Notes: generated by a model not told the origin, from the letters alone. Counted from the first letter of the stretch, positions 45,478-54,415 are shown. The stretch: DNA of 64,000 nucleotides from an uncultured Alphaproteobacteria bacterium (GCA_902826695.1 CADEFU010000006.1:62001-126000); one strand, 5' to 3'. Numbers and translations: made by a program.

Positions 45478-46653
45478 GTGGCCATACCCAGCACCGAAAA
45501 TCGCGATCTCAAAGCAGGCCTCGTCCTGATTTCCGCCGCAGCGCTTGGGCTCCTTGCGGCCAACACGCCCCTATCAACTTGGTACGATGCGCTGCGCGAG
45601 CTGCCGATGACGGTACGCATCGGCGCCTTCGAGATCGACAAACCGTTGTTACTGTGGATCAACGACGGATTGATGGCCGTCTTCTTTTTTCTCGTGGGGC
45701 TTGAGTTAAAGCGCGAAGTATTGACTGGCGAGCTTTCAAGCGCATCGAAGGCCGCATTACCAATCGCTTGCGCCATTGGCGGTATGGCAGTGCCGGCGCT
45801 CATCTACGCTTGGATCAACACGGGCGACAGCGTTGCCTTGCGGGGTTGGGCAATCCCCGCCGCCACAGACATTGCGTTCGCGTTGGGCGTTCTCGCCCTT
45901 GCGGGCTCGCGCGTTCCCATTGCGCTCAAGGTCTTGTTGACGGCAATAGCGGTAATCGACGATCTCGGCGCCATCATCGTTATCGCGCTCTTCTACACAG
46001 ACGATCTCTCGATCGGCGCCCTGGGCGCTTGGGCGGTTGCGGTGCTCGTACTTCTGATGCTCAACCGTTTCAAAGTGACGTTGATCGCGCCCTATGTCGT
46101 CGTGGCCGTCATTGCATGGGCAGCGCTGCTGAAATCAGGCGTTCACGCCACGTTGGCGGGCGTGGTCGCGGCTTTGTTCATACCTTCGCGCGCGGGGAAC
46201 GGGCGCGAAAGAGCGCCGCTGCAGCAGTTGGAGGAGGATCTCTATCCGGTCGTTGCCTTCTTCATCGTACCATTGTTTGGGTTCTGCAATGCAGGCGTCT
46301 CTTTTGCGAGCGTTGGCTTCGAGGGCATCTTCACCCCAATTTCGCTCGGTATTGCTGCGGCTCTCTTCTTTGGCAAGCAGGTTGGTGTTTTCGCCCCGGC
46401 GTACTTGGCGGTGCGCACCGGCCTCGTGCCCCTAGCTCCGGGCGTGACGCTAGCCCAGATCTACGGTATGGCGTTGCTCTGCGGCATTGGCTTCACGATG
46501 AGCCTCTTCATTGCTGGTTTGGCATTTACCGATCCGGCCTACGACGCGCCTGTGCGGTTGGGCGTTCTGGGCGGGTCGCTCCTGTCGGCGGCCATCGGAC
46601 TCCTCGTGCTGAGATACAGCCTCCCCAAACGCTCGGCGGCGCCGCAGGTTTGA
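45478..46653 (+). CDS. nhaA: Na+/H+ antiporter NhaA
   Basis: A membrane antiporter of about 391 residues. It has the family-defining AIPAATDIAFALGVLAL segment and the paired aspartates in AVIDDLGAIIVIALFY, homologous to Asp163/Asp164 of E. coli, which bind the ion. Twelve helices are expected. Start uncertain between GTG at 45478 and TTG at 45421. The gene follows GH15 by 90 bp in the same direction. Its function is sodium extrusion and pH balance, consistent with salt stress. Confidence 0.9.
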   Translation: MAIPSTENRDLKAGLVLISAAALGLLAANTPLSTWYDALRELPMTVRIGAFEIDKPLLLWINDGLMAVFFFLVGLELKREVLTGELSSASKAALPIACAIGGMAVPALIYAWINTGDSVALRGWAIPAATDIAFALGVLALAGSRVPIALKVLLTAIAVIDDLGAIIVIALFYTDDLSIGALGAWAVAVLVLLMLNRFKVTLIAPYVVVAVIAWAALLKSGVHATLAGVVAALFIPSRAGNGRERAPLQQLEEDLYPVVAFFIVPLFGFCNAGVSFASVGFEGIFTPISLGIAAALFFGKQVGVFAPAYLAVRTGLVPLAPGVTLAQIYGMALLCGIGFTMSLFIAGLAFTDPAYDAPVRLGVLGGSLLSAAIGLLVLRYSLPKRSAAPQV

Positions 46654-46719
46654 TCGCGGTCAATCCTCGGCGCGCGATTGTGGTTGAACATGTGCAACGA
46701 ACAGCTCGGGAACAGTTCG

Positions 46720-47544
46720 ATGATCAAGAGCCTCCTTCTCGCCCTCGACCGCACGCCCGCCGCGCTCGAAGCGAGGAAACTTGCCCTGACAATTGCTCGC
46801 CGGCACGACGCAACGCTTCAGGGTATTACCGTTGTCGAGCCAGATCTCGTCGCTCCGCCCGAGGCAACCCCGATTGGAGCTGGCCCCTATAAGGAGCACC
46901 GCGACGCGGTTCTGATAGAACGCGCGAGGGCGGAGGCTACCACATTCGCGGAGGCATTCAGCGCGGAGTGCCGTGTTGCCGGTGTGAAAGACGGCGCCAC
47001 GGTCATTGTCGGCACTGCGTCAGCTGCATTCGTCAGCGCAAGCGCGCCCCACGATGCTGTCTTGCTGGGAGTTGACAGTGATTTTTCCGGGGTCCTCGCG
47101 CCGCTCAGCCGGCTCGTCGTGGAACTGCTACGCAACAATCCGCGTCCGCTGATCGTATCGCCCGCGAAGGCGTCGAGTGATGGCAGGACCGTTGTGGCTT
47201 ATGACGGCTCGATCCCCGCCATGCGCGCATTGCAATTGTTTTGTGCGATGGGATTGCGTGCCGATCGCGAAGTTGTTGTGGTCAGTGTCGATCGCGATGC
47301 TACCAAGGCGACTGCCGACACAGAGACAGCCGTACGGTTCCTTCTCGAGCGAGGTTACAAAGCCGCCCCATCGCCTGTCTCAACCGATACCGATGTTGCA
47401 GCTGCAGTCGCGGCGGCGGCTAGTGGCGCCGGTATGGTGGTGGCTGGCGCATACGGGCACAGGGGCTGGCGCGAGTGGCTTCTCGGCACGACGACAGAGC
47501 GTCTTCTCATGACGAGCCCGACGCACCTTTTCATTCACCATTAG
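46720..47544 (+). CDS. Universal stress protein, two tandem UspA domains
   Basis: A 274-residue UspA-type protein. The first domain begins IKSLLLALDRTPAALEARKLAL; the second begins RTVVAYDGSIPAMRALQLF and ends with GAYGHRGWREWLLGTTTERLL, close to the ATP-binding G-x2-G-x9-G(S/T) signature, so the second domain is likely to bind nucleotide. The start at 46720 matches the domain start. Such tandem proteins are upregulated under starvation and stress in other bacteria. Confidence 0.88.
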   Translation: MIKSLLLALDRTPAALEARKLALTIARRHDATLQGITVVEPDLVAPPEATPIGAGPYKEHRDAVLIERARAEATTFAEAFSAECRVAGVKDGATVIVGTASAAFVSASAPHDAVLLGVDSDFSGVLAPLSRLVVELLRNNPRPLIVSPAKASSDGRTVVAYDGSIPAMRALQLFCAMGLRADREVVVVSVDRDATKATADTETAVRFLLERGYKAAPSPVSTDTDVAAAVAAAASGAGMVVAGAYGHRGWREWLLGTTTERLLMTSPTHLFIHH

Positions 47545-47858
47545 TTCGAATGGGCTTGTTCGCGTTCCGAAACACACGGAGCAAACGCTTGTTCAACTTG
47601 CGCCACGTCTCGCTTGGCGCGAGTTTTTTGCGCTAAGCAGGCAAGATAATTCGTTTGCCGCGCTATGCGGTCGCAGCTAGGATTTTTTGCGTATCAATCG
47701 TAGCGCTTGCACGAGATGAGCGCTGCATGAAACTGAGTTGGGCTCTGCGCGCAAATATGGCGCGTCCTGCAGCCCCCCACGCACTCGATGCATCCCGCGC
47801 CACTGGACGGCTTGTCCGGTGAACAACGGCGATTGACCAAAAAAGAAGGAGCATTTGA
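47545..47858. other. Intergenic region between universal stress protein and sod
   Basis: This 314-bp gap contains the terminator at 47609-47629 and no supported gene. The part after about 47690 should hold the sod promoter; AAGGAG lies eight bases before the sod ATG. Confidence 0.4.
47609..47629 (+). terminator. Rho-independent terminator
   Basis: A five-base stem (CTCGC / GCGAG) with a TTGGC loop followed by six T residues, 64 bp after the stop of the universal stress protein gene. Confidence 0.7.
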
Positions 47859-48539
47859 ATGATCGCAATGCCGACACTCCCTTATGCTTATAACGCTCTG
47901 GAGCCGTCGATCTCCCGCGCGTCGGTAGAAAACCACTTCCAAAATCATCACAAACGGTATGCTGCGCGGGCCAACGAATTGCTCGCAAAGACCAGCCTAG
48001 CAGATGCCGAGCTTGAGGAAATTCTCCACGCGACAGCCCGACGGAAAAAGATGTCCGAACTATTCCGTAACGCGGCGCAAGTTTGGAACCACACCTACTT
48101 TTGGCACTCGATGAAGCCGGGCGGGGGTGGACCGGCCACTGGCCAAATTCAAACTCGGATCGAAATCGATTTTCAAGGTCACGACAATTTCGCAGCAACG
48201 TTCAAGCGGGCTGCGGGCTCGGTGTTCGGCAGCGGATGGGTTTGGCTTGTGCTCGACGCCAGCAAACTCAAAATCGTCACAACGAAGGACGCCCAGACGC
48301 CGATCATACGTGAATGGCGCCCTCTCCTCACGCTCGACCTTTGGGAGCACGCGTACTACCTGGACTACGGGGCCAGGCGGCTTGCCTATGTCGATGCCTA
48401 CCTGTCTTCACTGGTGAACTGGGACTTCGCCAATGTGAATCTGGCGCTGGCGAAGAGCGGGCTGGCTCCCGCGGGCCAGAACGCACCGCAAGTCGATGGC
48501 GAAACAACGCCGCGCAGCGAAACGACAATAACGGTCTAA
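47859..48539 (+). CDS. sodB: Superoxide dismutase, Fe/Mn family
   Basis: Removes superoxide. The metal ligands can be placed: His26 in VENHFQNHHKRY, His78 in VWNHTYFW, and Asp160 and His164 in DLWEHAYYLDY. The length (226 residues) is slightly over the usual 195-210 because of a C-terminal tail of about 20 residues rich in Thr, Ser and Gln. Choice between iron and manganese is not clear-cut from motifs. There is no signal peptide. It lies alone between two strong hairpins. Confidence 0.93.
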   Translation: MIAMPTLPYAYNALEPSISRASVENHFQNHHKRYAARANELLAKTSLADAELEEILHATARRKKMSELFRNAAQVWNHTYFWHSMKPGGGGPATGQIQTRIEIDFQGHDNFAATFKRAAGSVFGSGWVWLVLDASKLKIVTTKDAQTPIIREWRPLLTLDLWEHAYYLDYGARRLAYVDAYLSSLVNWDFANVNLALAKSGLAPAGQNAPQVDGETTPRSETTITV

Positions 48540-48559
48540 GCAGGAAGGAGGTCGCGCCT

Positions 48560-48594
48560 GTCAGTTCTACCCGCCAAGGGCGGGGAGAACTGAC
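48560..48594. other. Long perfect-stem hairpin downstream of sod
   Basis: GTCAGTTCT(a)CCCGCC / GGCGGG(g)AGAACTGAC gives a stem of about 15 pairs with an AAG loop and one A-G mismatch. No T-tract follows, so it is not a classical terminator; a second 20-base palindrome of GC repeats lies at about 48605-48624. Confidence 0.7.
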
Positions 48595-48701
48595 GAAACG
48601 AAGAGCGCGCGCCGCGGCGCGCGCCTTCGCGAAAGGCACTGACTAAGCACGCCACGAAAGGTCGGTCCGTACTTGTCTATACCCTGCAGGAGGGATGCGT
48701 A

Positions 48702-49883
48702 ATGGAATATCGCTTCGGAATCGAAGAAGAGTTTTTTGTGGTCAATAGTACGACCCTGGAGACGGTACAGTACCTTCCGGAAAGGTTCGTCAAAGCCTGT
48801 AAGAACCAGCTCGGCGACCGAGTATCCACGGAGTTGCTACAAAGCCAGATCGAACTCGTAAGTCCGATCCTGTCGTCGCCCGGCTCCGCCCGCGAGTGCA
48901 TTCGAGAGCAACGTTCGACGGCCTTGCGTCTGGCTGCATCGCACGGGCTTGGGCTGATTGCGGCGGGCACACACCCGGCAGCGAATTGGGCCGGACAAGT
49001 CGCGACAACTTCGCCACGGTATCAAATTGTATCCAACGAACTTCAAATGCTGACGCGGCGCAACCTGTTGTGCGGATTACACGTGCACGTGGAGGTGCCC
49101 GATCCGTCCCGCCGCGTCGAACTCATGACGCGTCTTCAGCCCTACCTTCCGCTCTTCGTCGCACTCAGCAGCTCTTCACCATTTTGGCGAGGTCACTCCA
49201 CCGGTCTCTTATCTTACCGGCCGGTCGCGTACTCGGAATTGCCGCGGACCGGCCTTCCACCGGCATTCCAGAATGCCCAAGAATACGACGACTACGTGGA
49301 CCTTTTGACCGCAAGCGACGCGATTCCGGACGCATCTTACATTTGGTGGGCTATTCGCCCGTCATCGCGCTTCCCTACACTGGAACTGCGGGCAAGCGAC
49401 GCATGCACCAGCGCTGCGGATTCGCTCGCATTGACCGCACTCTTCCGCTGTCTTGTTCGTCGATTATTCGTCGACGAAACGGCCGGCATTCCTATGAACC
49501 ACCTAGTAGCCCCAATCGTCGCCGAAAACATGTGGAGAGCGTGTAGAGAATCAACTGGATGCACGATCATCGACATGTCTCGCCGCGCCGCCATCCCGTT
49601 CACCGATTGGCTGGATGAAATAATCCAGTGGTTAGCCGATGACGCCGCTGCGCTCGGCGTCGACACAGAACTTAAGTCGCTCACTGCAATTCCCGTGCGA
49701 GGCACGAGCGCACATCATCAGAGGTCCGCCTATGAACGCGCGCGCCAGCGCGGCAAAAGCAGCTTTGGGGCGACTCGCGACGTCGTCCAGTGGTTGAAGG
49801 GAGCAACGTCTGGCGAACTCCTGTTCGGTTCCGCGGGCGGAGTTGTCGCTGGACCGGCCGCGCGTCCCATGGAAAAGGCGTGA
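48702..49883 (+). CDS. YbdK-type carboxylate-amine ligase (glutamate-cysteine ligase type 2)
   Basis: A 393-residue ligase related to the weak gamma-glutamylcysteine ligase YbdK. The N-terminus MEYRFGIEEEFFVV is typical, followed by RNLLCGLHVHVEVPDP and the RPSSRFPTLELRASDACT segment. Members join an amino acid to a carboxylate in ATP-dependent fashion; actual product is uncertain and these proteins may not make glutathione. A GGAGG site precedes the ATG. A thiol-related role would fit with sod, but that is inference. Confidence 0.88.
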   Translation: MEYRFGIEEEFFVVNSTTLETVQYLPERFVKACKNQLGDRVSTELLQSQIELVSPILSSPGSARECIREQRSTALRLAASHGLGLIAAGTHPAANWAGQVATTSPRYQIVSNELQMLTRRNLLCGLHVHVEVPDPSRRVELMTRLQPYLPLFVALSSSSPFWRGHSTGLLSYRPVAYSELPRTGLPPAFQNAQEYDDYVDLLTASDAIPDASYIWWAIRPSSRFPTLELRASDACTSAADSLALTALFRCLVRRLFVDETAGIPMNHLVAPIVAENMWRACRESTGCTIIDMSRRAAIPFTDWLDEIIQWLADDAAALGVDTELKSLTAIPVRGTSAHHQRSAYERARQRGKSSFGATRDVVQWLKGATSGELLFGSAGGVVAGPAARPMEKA

Positions 49884-49994
49884 TAAGAGTGCACGCGAGT
49901 TGAGCCAGTTCCCGCGGTTGTCGGAGCGTTAGATGGCCTCGGAGATGCAAGAGGCATTGTCGCCTGCGGCGCATTCCGAAGTCGCAAGGGCTGG

Positions 49995-51782
49995 CTAGTA
50001 GCCTCCATCCAGCGGCCACACGATCAACAGGGCCGGCACAGCGACCGCGAGAACCAGAATCTCGAGCGGCAATCCAACCCGCCAATAGTCGCTGAATCGA
50101 TAACCACCGGGACCCAAGATCAACGTGTTGTTCTTGTGTCCGATCGGCGTCAAGAATGAGCAGGATGCGGCAATCGTAGCACCCATAAGAAACGTGTCGG
50201 GATTGACGCCCAGCTTCAACGCGAGAGTGATAGCGAGCGGCGCAGCGATGACCATCGTCGCCACACTGTTGAGCACGTCGGACAACGTCATCGACACGAC
50301 CATAAGGACGACCAGAGCGACGACTGCGTGTTGGCCTTGAGTGAGCGACAGCACTGCCTCTGCGATGACGCTAGTCCCGCCGACTTTGTCGAATGCCATC
50401 CCGAGCGGGAGGAGGCAAGCGAGCATCACCACTGCCGGCCACTCGATCTGGCTATAGAACTCGCGCGCCGGAATCAGGCCGGAGATCGCGTAGCTGATAA
50501 CAGCGATCGCAAGCCCGATCGAGAAGGCCAACAAGCCGAATGTCGCCGCAGCGATCGCCATTGCAAACGGTACTATGGCAAGCAAGACTTTCGAGACCGA
50601 TGGCCGAGAGACATCAGCGGAGGAGACGGGAATGAGCCGCAACGCTTCGACTGCAAGTTTCAATGCGGAGTCGGACCCGCAGAACAGAAGCATATCGCCC
50701 GGCTCCAAGATGCGTGCTTTCAGATCTCGCCGAAAAATCTGCGACTGCCGCGACACGCCGAGAAGTGTAACTTCAAAGCGCGAGCGAAGCTGTACCGCAG
50801 CGGCTGTGCGACCCGCCAAGACGGAGTCCGCACGAACAACTGCTTGAACGACCGAAATATCGTGGGAGTGCGCCAGCTCTTGCTGCTCTGAGTTAGTCCT
50901 TGTCGACGCGGGTTGCAGGTTTAGCTCTTTGATGAACGCGGCGATCCCATCGACTGGCCCCTCAATCGACAACATGTCGCCGACTTCAAGCGGCGTATAG
51001 CGCACGCTCCGTAAGACGGTTCCGCCGCGAACCACGGACGACATGATCACGTCGTTGGCCTCCGCTTGAGGGTCGAGCTCTGCCAGCACCTTTCCGACGA
51101 CGATAGAGTCCTTGGAGATCGATACCTCGGCCATGAACTGTTCGACGCTCTCCTTGAGCGCAGCGCCGTCCGGCGACGCCGGAACAAGACGCCACCCAAC
51201 AAATGCCATGTAGGCGAGCCCGACAAGCGCGACGGCCAAGCCCACCGGTGTAAAATCGAACATCTCGTATGCCTCGCCCAGCCGATCGGCACGAAACTGC
51301 GAAGCAATAATATTCGGGGGAGTTCCGATCAAAGTGACCATGCCGCCCAGGATGGTCGCAAACGAGAGGGGCATCAGCGTCAGCGCCGGTGTACGCTTTG
51401 CCCGCTTGGCGGCGTCCAAGTCGACCGGCATGAGAATCGCTAGAGCCGCGACGTTGTTGATGAAGGCCGACAGAAGTGCCCCAAGCCCGCCTGCAGCCAT
51501 GATGTGTGAGGGCACAGTAACGCGCCCTTCCAGCAGCGGTCGTATGAGCAGCGATAAGGCGCCCGAGTTCTCGATTGCGCGCGAGGCGATCAGGGCCAAG
51601 GCCACAATAATAACGGCAGGGTGCGACAAGCCCGCGAATGCATCCCGCTCCGGGACCAGGCCCAAAATGACGGCCGCGAACAGACCGCACGCGGCAACCA
51701 GGTCGTGGCGGTATCGCCCCCACAAAAGTCCGGCCAGCACAAGAGAAAGTACTGCGAACAGCAGTGCTTGTTCCCCATTCAC
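49995..51782 (-). CDS. SLC13/DASS family anion permease with TrkA-C domains
   Basis: A 595-residue permease. The GTG start at 51782 has GGAGG seven bases before it. N- and C-terminal membrane halves flank a soluble centre (about 200-390) with two TrkA_C-like modules (VVRGGTVLRSVRYTPLEVGDMLSIEGPVDG and VTLLGVSRQSQIFRRDLK). NNVAALAILMPV and IGTPPNIIAS are the signature-like segments of the DASS fold, repeated as SVATMVIAAPL and TPIGHKNNT. The transported anion (sulfate, phosphate or a dicarboxylate) is not known. Confidence 0.88.
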   Translation of the reverse strand: MNGEQALLFAVLSLVLAGLLWGRYRHDLVAACGLFAAVILGLVPERDAFAGLSHPAVIIVALALIASRAIENSGALSLLIRPLLEGRVTVPSHIMAAGGLGALLSAFINNVAALAILMPVDLDAAKRAKRTPALTLMPLSFATILGGMVTLIGTPPNIIASQFRADRLGEAYEMFDFTPVGLAVALVGLAYMAFVGWRLVPASPDGAALKESVEQFMAEVSISKDSIVVGKVLAELDPQAEANDVIMSSVVRGGTVLRSVRYTPLEVGDMLSIEGPVDGIAAFIKELNLQPASTRTNSEQQELAHSHDISVVQAVVRADSVLAGRTAAAVQLRSRFEVTLLGVSRQSQIFRRDLKARILEPGDMLLFCGSDSALKLAVEALRLIPVSSADVSRPSVSKVLLAIVPFAMAIAAATFGLLAFSIGLAIAVISYAISGLIPAREFYSQIEWPAVVMLACLLPLGMAFDKVGGTSVIAEAVLSLTQGQHAVVALVVLMVVSMTLSDVLNSVATMVIAAPLAITLALKLGVNPDTFLMGATIAASCSFLTPIGHKNNTLILGPGGYRFSDYWRVGLPLEILVLAVAVPALLIVWPLDGGY

Positions 51783-51870
51783 CCTGACACCTCCTGATAC
51801 GGCCGCGCCCACGATTAGGTACGTCGCTAACGAGTATCGACTCCAGTATTGAGGTCAAAGTGCGCTCAGC

Positions 51871-52560
51871 CTACCAACCAGCAGGATTGTAACCGTAGAG
51901 GAACAGAAGACCCATGCCTGCGTTCGCGATCGTGTGGGCGACAATTGCGGGCGCAAGGCGTCCCGTGCCGATGGTCAGTATCCCCAAGATCAGCCCGAGC
52001 AAGAACGTGTGGGGCAAGTAGGCCGGCGTCCCCACGTGCCAGATCGAAAACGCCGCCGAGGTGAGAGGAACGAGCACCGCTGCCGCGAGCCCATTCGCGA
52101 CACGCATCATCATCCCGCGAAAGTACAGCTCTTCGCAGATACCCGGCACCACTGCGCCGATCGTCATGAAGTAGAGGTGTACCTGCGGCGGCATCGCGTG
52201 CATCGGCGGTACCTCCACATAGCGCGCCGCAGTCTGCAGCGACGTGGCGGCCACACCGATGCAAGCGATAGCCGCAAATACACCGAGCAGGGCGTCGCCG
52301 GGCAGCGTCTTCTCGAACAAGCCGGTGGCGGTCCGGATGTTCTCGCCTGCGAGTTTCAACCTCACGACCGCGACCAATCCGAGGATCAGCGGAAAGACCG
52401 GGCTGACGTAGATCAAGTTCTGCAGCACCGACGCAGGTGCCGCGGTAACGCCGCCATACAAGAGGCCGAGAACGAAGACGATCAGTGCTTCGCTGTTTGT
52501 GGCAAGCAGGTAGGCCACCGCAGCCCAGACAAGCACTTCCAAAAAACCGTAAGCTCTCAC
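51871..52560 (-). CDS. CPBP family intramembrane metalloprotease
   Basis: A 229-residue membrane protein with about seven helices. The GTG at 52560 has AAAGGAGG four bases before it. The CAAX-protease/Abi motifs are present: EELYFRG (Glu143-Glu144-Arg148), FSIWHVGTPAYLPHTF and HTIANA, which hold the predicted zinc ligands. In other bacteria such proteins act in bacteriocin immunity or protein processing. Its substrate is unknown. It is the second of three minus-strand membrane genes at the right of the island. Confidence 0.87.
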   Translation of the reverse strand: MRAYGFLEVLVWAAVAYLLATNSEALIVFVLGLLYGGVTAAPASVLQNLIYVSPVFPLILGLVAVVRLKLAGENIRTATGLFEKTLPGDALLGVFAAIACIGVAATSLQTAARYVEVPPMHAMPPQVHLYFMTIGAVVPGICEELYFRGMMMRVANGLAAAVLVPLTSAAFSIWHVGTPAYLPHTFLLGLILGILTIGTGRLAPAIVAHTIANAGMGLLFLYGYNPAGW

Positions 52561-52759
52561 ATTGCCTCCTTTCTGTGGGAATACGGCTAGCAAGAGGCCG
52601 CTTTCCCAGCTTCTTCCGTCACTCCCGCGACTTTAGCACGTGCGCAAGGCGCAGGCATCGCTGAATTCCGGGGACACACACATTCTGGCATGCGCTCTCT
52701 TGCGCGCCAAGGCGCTTGTGGCGTTGCGAAGGCGCGCAAGGCTGGCTACCGAAAGCGCG

Positions 52760-53689
52760 TCACCAAATCAAAGCGGCGTTCAGCGCTATGAAAGATACAT
52801 AGAGCAGCAGCAGCGCAGTGCCGCGCCAACGTCCCAATCTGAGGCTCCCGATCGGCACGACGAACAAGGTCGCTAAAAATCCTGCGGCAAGCACAATCGA
52901 TGCCGTGTTCAAATCGACTTCGAGAGGATGAATGAGAGCCGCAATCGGAACAATCAGTAACGTGTTGAAGATGTTGCTGCCGAGTATAGTCTGAAGGCCA
53001 ACCTCATGATGCCGGCGCGCCACCGCGACGATCACGGTTGCCAATTCCGGAACCGAGGTCCCGAGAGCGACCACAGTCGCCGCGATCACAAACGGAGGCA
53101 AATCGGCAGACGCGGCAAGTCCCGTTGCTCCGGCCACGATGAGCTGACCGGCAAGGAACAGCACGAAAAGACCGACGATACCGGCAAGGGCGAGGAGCGC
53201 ACCGCTGCGTCCATTCTCCGGCGGCGGAGCATTCGAGCGATTGCGCAAGGCAAAGACCAGGATCCACAAAAACCAGACCGCGAATACCGCCAATAGCATC
53301 GCTGCCTCGTCCTGTGAGAGGCTCCCGTCAAGTCCCGCCAGTACGAGTATTGGATAGAGCGCGAGCGCGAACGGGACGTCTCGGAAGACGCTGTCGCGTG
53401 GCGCAGTCAGGCCAAAGACGGCGAGCGGGATTGCAAGGACCAACGCGATGTTGACGACATTACTTCCGGTCGCGTCGCCAAGCGCAATTTCAGGAACGCC
53501 CTGCGATGCGGACGTGATTCCGACAATGAGTTCGGGCGCTGACGTCGCAAAGGCCCCGATCGTCGCCGCCACGACGCCCCGGGGGATGCGGGATCGATCG
53601 GCCAAACTCACCAAGCCGTCGACAAACAACTCGCCCCCAATCCCGGCACAGATACAACCAAATGCAAACAACAGGAGGTCGGTCGTCAT
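52760..53689 (-). CDS. Na+/Ca2+ antiporter family protein (CaCA/YrbG)
   Basis: A 309-residue antiporter with ten or so helices and two inverted repeats. The two alpha motifs are visible: FATSAPELIVG with ALGDATGSNVVN and GTSVPELATV with ILGSNIFNTLLIVP, which line the ion path. Members exchange Ca2+ for Na+ or K+. It is the last clear gene of the island. Confidence 0.92.
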   Translation of the reverse strand: MTTDLLLFAFGCICAGIGGELFVDGLVSLADRSRIPRGVVAATIGAFATSAPELIVGITSASQGVPEIALGDATGSNVVNIALVLAIPLAVFGLTAPRDSVFRDVPFALALYPILVLAGLDGSLSQDEAAMLLAVFAVWFLWILVFALRNRSNAPPPENGRSGALLALAGIVGLFVLFLAGQLIVAGATGLAASADLPPFVIAATVVALGTSVPELATVIVAVARRHHEVGLQTILGSNIFNTLLIVPIAALIHPLEVDLNTASIVLAAGFLATLFVVPIGSLRLGRWRGTALLLLYVSFIALNAALIW

Positions 53690-54282
53690 GGCACTCGCCC
53701 CGCAAATAGTGATTCTAACTCTCGAACACGAAGGCGCACGATCGCAAGAAGGTCATTGGCTGGGGCTGCAGTATTTGTGGCCGGCGAGACTCGTTACCAA
53801 AGACCTTTGGCTCGGCCGCGTTGGATAAGGTGCGGTGAAATAGGCATGCAGGCGCAAGCTCTATCGTCAACGATGTACGGGCAAGTTGGGGTAGTTGCAT
53901 TCGCGAACGCTTCTTCCAAGGCGATGTTTGCGATCGCCCACTCTGCAAAACGGCTCGCCCACGCACTCACCTCCGTGGAAAGGCAAGCGCGCTGGCGAAC
54001 CGAACGCAGCCTCGCCGATTCAAAGACGAAAGGAACCTATCGGCGAAGTGCTCACGCAATACCCCGTCGGTTCCGGCGCCGCAATCGAAATGGGGCTGGT
54101 CAAGCTTCGCCCGTAGGGCCTTGTTCACGCCAGCTAACAGATCGGGCTCGCGCTGTTCGGCTTCTGAAACAGGCCCGTTCGAGCAAATACATCAAGGCGG
54201 GCGTCCGTTTGCGAGCAACGCGCATGCCGCGAATGCAAATAGCCAAGAAATGCAGATGACTGCCCCATTCATCAGCCTCGCC
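53690..54282. other. 593-bp region at the right end of the island, no clear gene
   Basis: Open frames here have no protein-like pattern. One frame ends in EVLTQYPVGSGAAIE (about 54043-54087), which vaguely recalls the YPVGSG-x-E motif of some DDE transposases, but nothing else supports a transposase. It is probably decayed or non-coding island DNA. Confidence 0.4.
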
Positions 54283-54364
54283 CGCGGCGGCTCGGCATCG
54301 GCCGCTCGACGCTCTATCGCAAACTGCGCGAGATGGGTATCGACGAACCGCGCGCTGGCGCGGC
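54283..54364 (+). repeat. 82-bp direct repeat, right copy (candidate attR)
   Basis: Identical to 30748-30829. In frame, it would encode the regulator's C-terminal ARRLGIGRSTLYRKLREMG and onward, then GCG TAG, i.e. a native-looking end of the same protein without an upstream coding part. Confidence 0.92.
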
Positions 54365-54383
54365 GTAGCCCGCTAAAGCCGAG

Positions 54384-54415
54384 AGATGTGAGAGACCGTT
54401 CGGTCTCTCACATCT
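54384..54415 (+). terminator. Perfect 14-bp stem hairpin after the right repeat
   Basis: AGATGTGAGAGACC / GGTCTCTCACATCT with a GTTC loop, 17 bp after the TAG stop of the truncated regulator copy. No T-tract follows. I read it as the original 3' hairpin of the response regulator transcript. Confidence 0.6.

Larger units (their letters stand above)
30830..54282. mobile_element. Putative 23.5-kb genomic island carrying stress-tolerance genes
   Basis: Bounded by the 82-bp direct repeats at 30748-30829 and 54283-54364. The right copy keeps the reading frame and a stop codon and is followed by a hairpin, as expected for the displaced original 3' end of the response regulator gene. Inside are a terminase-like gene, a sigma-54 two-component system, trehalose synthesis and turnover genes, NhaA, Na+/Ca2+ exchanger, SLC13 permease, superoxide dismutase, universal stress protein and YbdK. 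No recombinase gene was recognised, so the mode of insertion is unproven. Confidence 0.7.

Noticed and set aside
54043..54087. A short frame ending in a YPVGSGAAIE-like motif, reminiscent of some transposases
   Set aside because: No further transposase sequence on either side; too short to name.
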